Of a stretch of 7,067 nt of DNA, positions 5,701 to 7,067 are shown piece by piece. Origin of the DNA: Spirochaetes bacterium GWF1_49_6 (GTDB taxonomy: Bacteria > Spirochaetota > Brevinematia > Brevinematales > GWF1-51-8); the NCBI GenBank assembly GCA_001829395.1, contig MIBD01000199.1, forward strand, positions 5,176 through 12,242, given 5' to 3'. The position numbers were made by a program, and so were the translations under genes. How positions within the stretch are numbered: position 1 is the stretch's first letter; each line of letters starts with the position of its first letter. Under the pieces are notes generated by a model. That model saw only the letters and a list, made by a program, of their open reading frames with translations. It was not told the origin of the DNA and did not search any database.

Positions 5701-5725
5701 TTGGGCGTATTTTTCGATTAATACT

Positions 5726-7067
5726 TCATTTTGCTTTTTCAATACTAGCGTCGTTTTTTAAGCCGCCCGTAGTCTTTTTTTCCATATAGATGATCTTGTT
5801 GATCGCGTTCATATACGCCTTGGCCGACGCCATGAGAATATCGGTCGAGGATGCGTGCCCGGCATACATCTGCCCGTCGCGCCGTACTGTCACCGATACC
5901 TCGCCCATCGCGTCCTGTCCGGCGGATATCGAGGTCACCTCGTAATCCTCCAGCTCCACAGCGACATTCGTGACACGGTCGATCGCGTTATAGATCGCGT
6001 CGACAGGCCCGTTACCGGTGGCGGCCTCCTTACGGGTCTCCCCGGAGTGGTCGATTACCACAGTGGCGGTGGGGATCGCCTGGTTTCCGCTGACAATCTG
6101 CACCTGCCGGATGGCGTATATCTCGGCGGTCTGCACCCCGGTGTTCTCTTCCATTATCGCGATCAACTCGTCGTCGTACACGGCCTTCTTATTATCCGCC
6201 AGCTCCTGAAACCGCACGAATACCCGGTCGAAATCCTCCGCCGTCAAATCGTACCCCAGTTCCTTCAGCCGGACTTTCAGCCCGTGCCTGCCGGAATGCC
6301 GCCCCAATACGAGTTCGGACGACGGACGCCCGATCTGTTCGGGGGTCATTATTTCATAGGTGCTGCGTTCCTTCAGGAATCCGTCCTGATGGATACCGGA
6401 CTCGTGCGAGAACGCGTTCTTCCCGACTATCGGTTTATACGGGGACACCGGGATACCGATGATGGAAATCAACAGTTTGGATGATTTATAAATCTCCTTC
6501 GTATTGATACCGTACTCGTAGGGGAAAATGTCCCTGCGGATGGCCATGGACATAATCACTTCCTCCAACGCGGCGTTCCCGGCGCGTTCGCCGATCCCGT
6601 TCATAGAAACCTCGATCTGCCGCGCCCCGGCCTGCACAGCCGCCAGCGAGTTCGCGGACGCTAATCCCAAATCGTTATGGCAATGCACGCTGATGACGGC
6701 CTTATCGATATTCGTTACCTTTTTAAACAAATCCCCGATGATCTCCCGGAACTCCGTGGGGAACGTGTACCCGACCGTATCGGGAATATTGATCGTAGTC
6801 GCGCCCGCGGCGATAGCGGCCTGCACCACCTCGCACAGGAAATCCGGCTCGGTACGCGTCGCATCCTCGGCGGAAAATTCCACATCGGGGGTAAACGTCC
6901 GGGCGTACTCCACCGCATGTACGGCGCGCTTCAATACTTCCTCCCGGCTCATTTTCAGCTTATGCTCGCGGTGAATAGGCGAGGTCGCGATAAACGTGTG
7001 GATACGGCGGCGCGCGGCGGACTTGATCGCCTTACCCGCCGACTCGATATCGCCGTCGACCGCGCGG
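5726..7067 (-). CDS. leuA: 2-isopropylmalate synthase, 5' end outside the window
   Basis: LeuA condenses acetyl-CoA with 2-ketoisovalerate, the first committed step of leucine synthesis, in the cytoplasm. The frame stays open to the right edge, giving 446 residues; about 75 are missing compared with the roughly 520-residue family. The Met at 6952 is internal, because RIHTFIATSP lies upstream of it (fragment residues 21-30). Visible in order are DVEFSAEDATR (61-71), NIPDTVGYTFP, the metal-binding His128-x-His130 in VHCHNDLGLA, NGIGERAGNAALEEV, the HESGIHQDG motif (221-229) of the linker subdomain with its catalytic His, and a complete C-terminal LeuA regulatory domain with GNGPVDA (351-357), where leucine feedback normally acts. 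The match to E. coli LeuA from memory is close through the whole length. Citramalate synthase of the LeuA-like type, known in some spirochaetes, is the main alternative and depends on pocket residues that lie mostly in the missing part. Confidence 0.86.
   Translation of the reverse strand, partial: RAVDGDIESAGKAIKSAARRRIHTFIATSPIHREHKLKMSREEVLKRAVHAVEYARTFTPDVEFSAEDATRTEPDFLCEVVQAAIAAGATTINIPDTVGYTFPTEFREIIGDLFKKVTNIDKAVISVHCHNDLGLASANSLAAVQAGARQIEVSMNGIGERAGNAALEEVIMSMAIRRDIFPYEYGINTKEIYKSSKLLISIIGIPVSPYKPIVGKNAFSHESGIHQDGFLKERSTYEIMTPEQIGRPSSELVLGRHSGRHGLKVRLKELGYDLTAEDFDRVFVRFQELADNKKAVYDDELIAIMEENTGVQTAEIYAIRQVQIVSGNQAIPTATVVIDHSGETRKEAATGNGPVDAIYNAIDRVTNVAVELEDYEVTSISAGQDAMGEVSVTVRRDGQMYAGHASSTDILMASAKAYMNAINKIIYMEKKTTGGLKNDASIEKAK

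Larger units (their letters stand above)
5196..5725. other. 530-bp convergent intergenic region filled with inverted repeats
   Basis: I see no convincing gene between the PII-like gene and leuA. An open frame at 5310-5501 on the plus strand lies over repeat DNA and has no ribosome site or recognisable protein. The region holds, in order, a weak AT-rich stem (5235-5241 with 5255-5261), a CTCGACTACGCTCG motif at 5286-5299 that recurs at 5584-5597 with one mismatch, and the individual repeats and terminator listed separately. It is a typical repeat sink between converging transcription units. The plus-strand operon has no clear strong terminator of its own. Confidence 0.7.

Noticed and set aside
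5196..5725. CRISPR array
   Set aside because: The repeats are few, mostly inverted and unevenly spaced, without regular direct repeats or spacers.
5855..6484. 209-codon open frame on the plus strand inside leuA
   Set aside because: It is antisense to conserved LeuA sequence, with no recognisable motifs and no ribosome binding site.
6950..6952. ATG at 6952 as the leuA start
   Set aside because: Conserved LeuA sequence (RIHTFIATSP) continues in frame upstream to the window edge.

Overview
The window looks like chromosomal DNA of a bacterium, most likely a spirochaete or a close relative. The main evidence is a cyclic-nucleotide-binding domain fused to TPR-type repeats, followed at once by a Crp/Fnr regulator, an arrangement I associate with spirochaetes from memory. 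Other supports are mixed base composition, mostly AT-rich gaps, and degenerate palindromic repeats in the gaps. This assignment is an inference and was not checked by any search.

Layout, left to right. Positions 1-741 (+) hold the C-terminal part of an AlaA-type alanine aminotransferase cut by the window edge. Positions 742-936 are a gap with a MITE-like inverted repeat, bracketed by a 19-bp near-identical direct repeat that includes the alaA stop codon on one side and the next gene's ribosome binding site on the other. Positions 937-1806 (+) encode a free-standing seven-bladed WD40 propeller. Positions 1940-3172 (+) encode an ATZ/TRZ-type metal-dependent amidohydrolase (deaminase or chlorohydrolase superfamily) of unknown substrate. 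A good sigma-70-like promoter overlaps its stop codon and probably drives a compact three-gene operon: a CNBD-TPR protein (3211-4248), a Crp/Fnr regulator (4258-4917) and a 93-residue protein (4914-5195) that overlaps the regulator by ATGA. That small protein carries a clear PII (GlnB/GlnK) C-terminal signature but has a shortened T-loop and no arginine tail. Positions 5196-5725 are a 530-bp convergent gap full of inverted repeats, with a classic terminator for the gene to the right. Positions 5726-7067 (-) hold most of leuA (2-isopropylmalate synthase), whose N-terminus lies outside the window.

How the genes fit together. Two amino-acid metabolism genes (alaA, leuA) flank a signalling cassette. 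The most interesting unit is the 3211-5195 operon, which joins two cNMP-type sensor domains, one with a DNA-binding domain and one with a protein-interaction scaffold, to a divergent PII-like protein. If co-translated as the overlap suggests, it could couple a small-molecule or nitrogen/energy signal to transcription. That is inference; the sequence shows only the domain signatures and the gene order.
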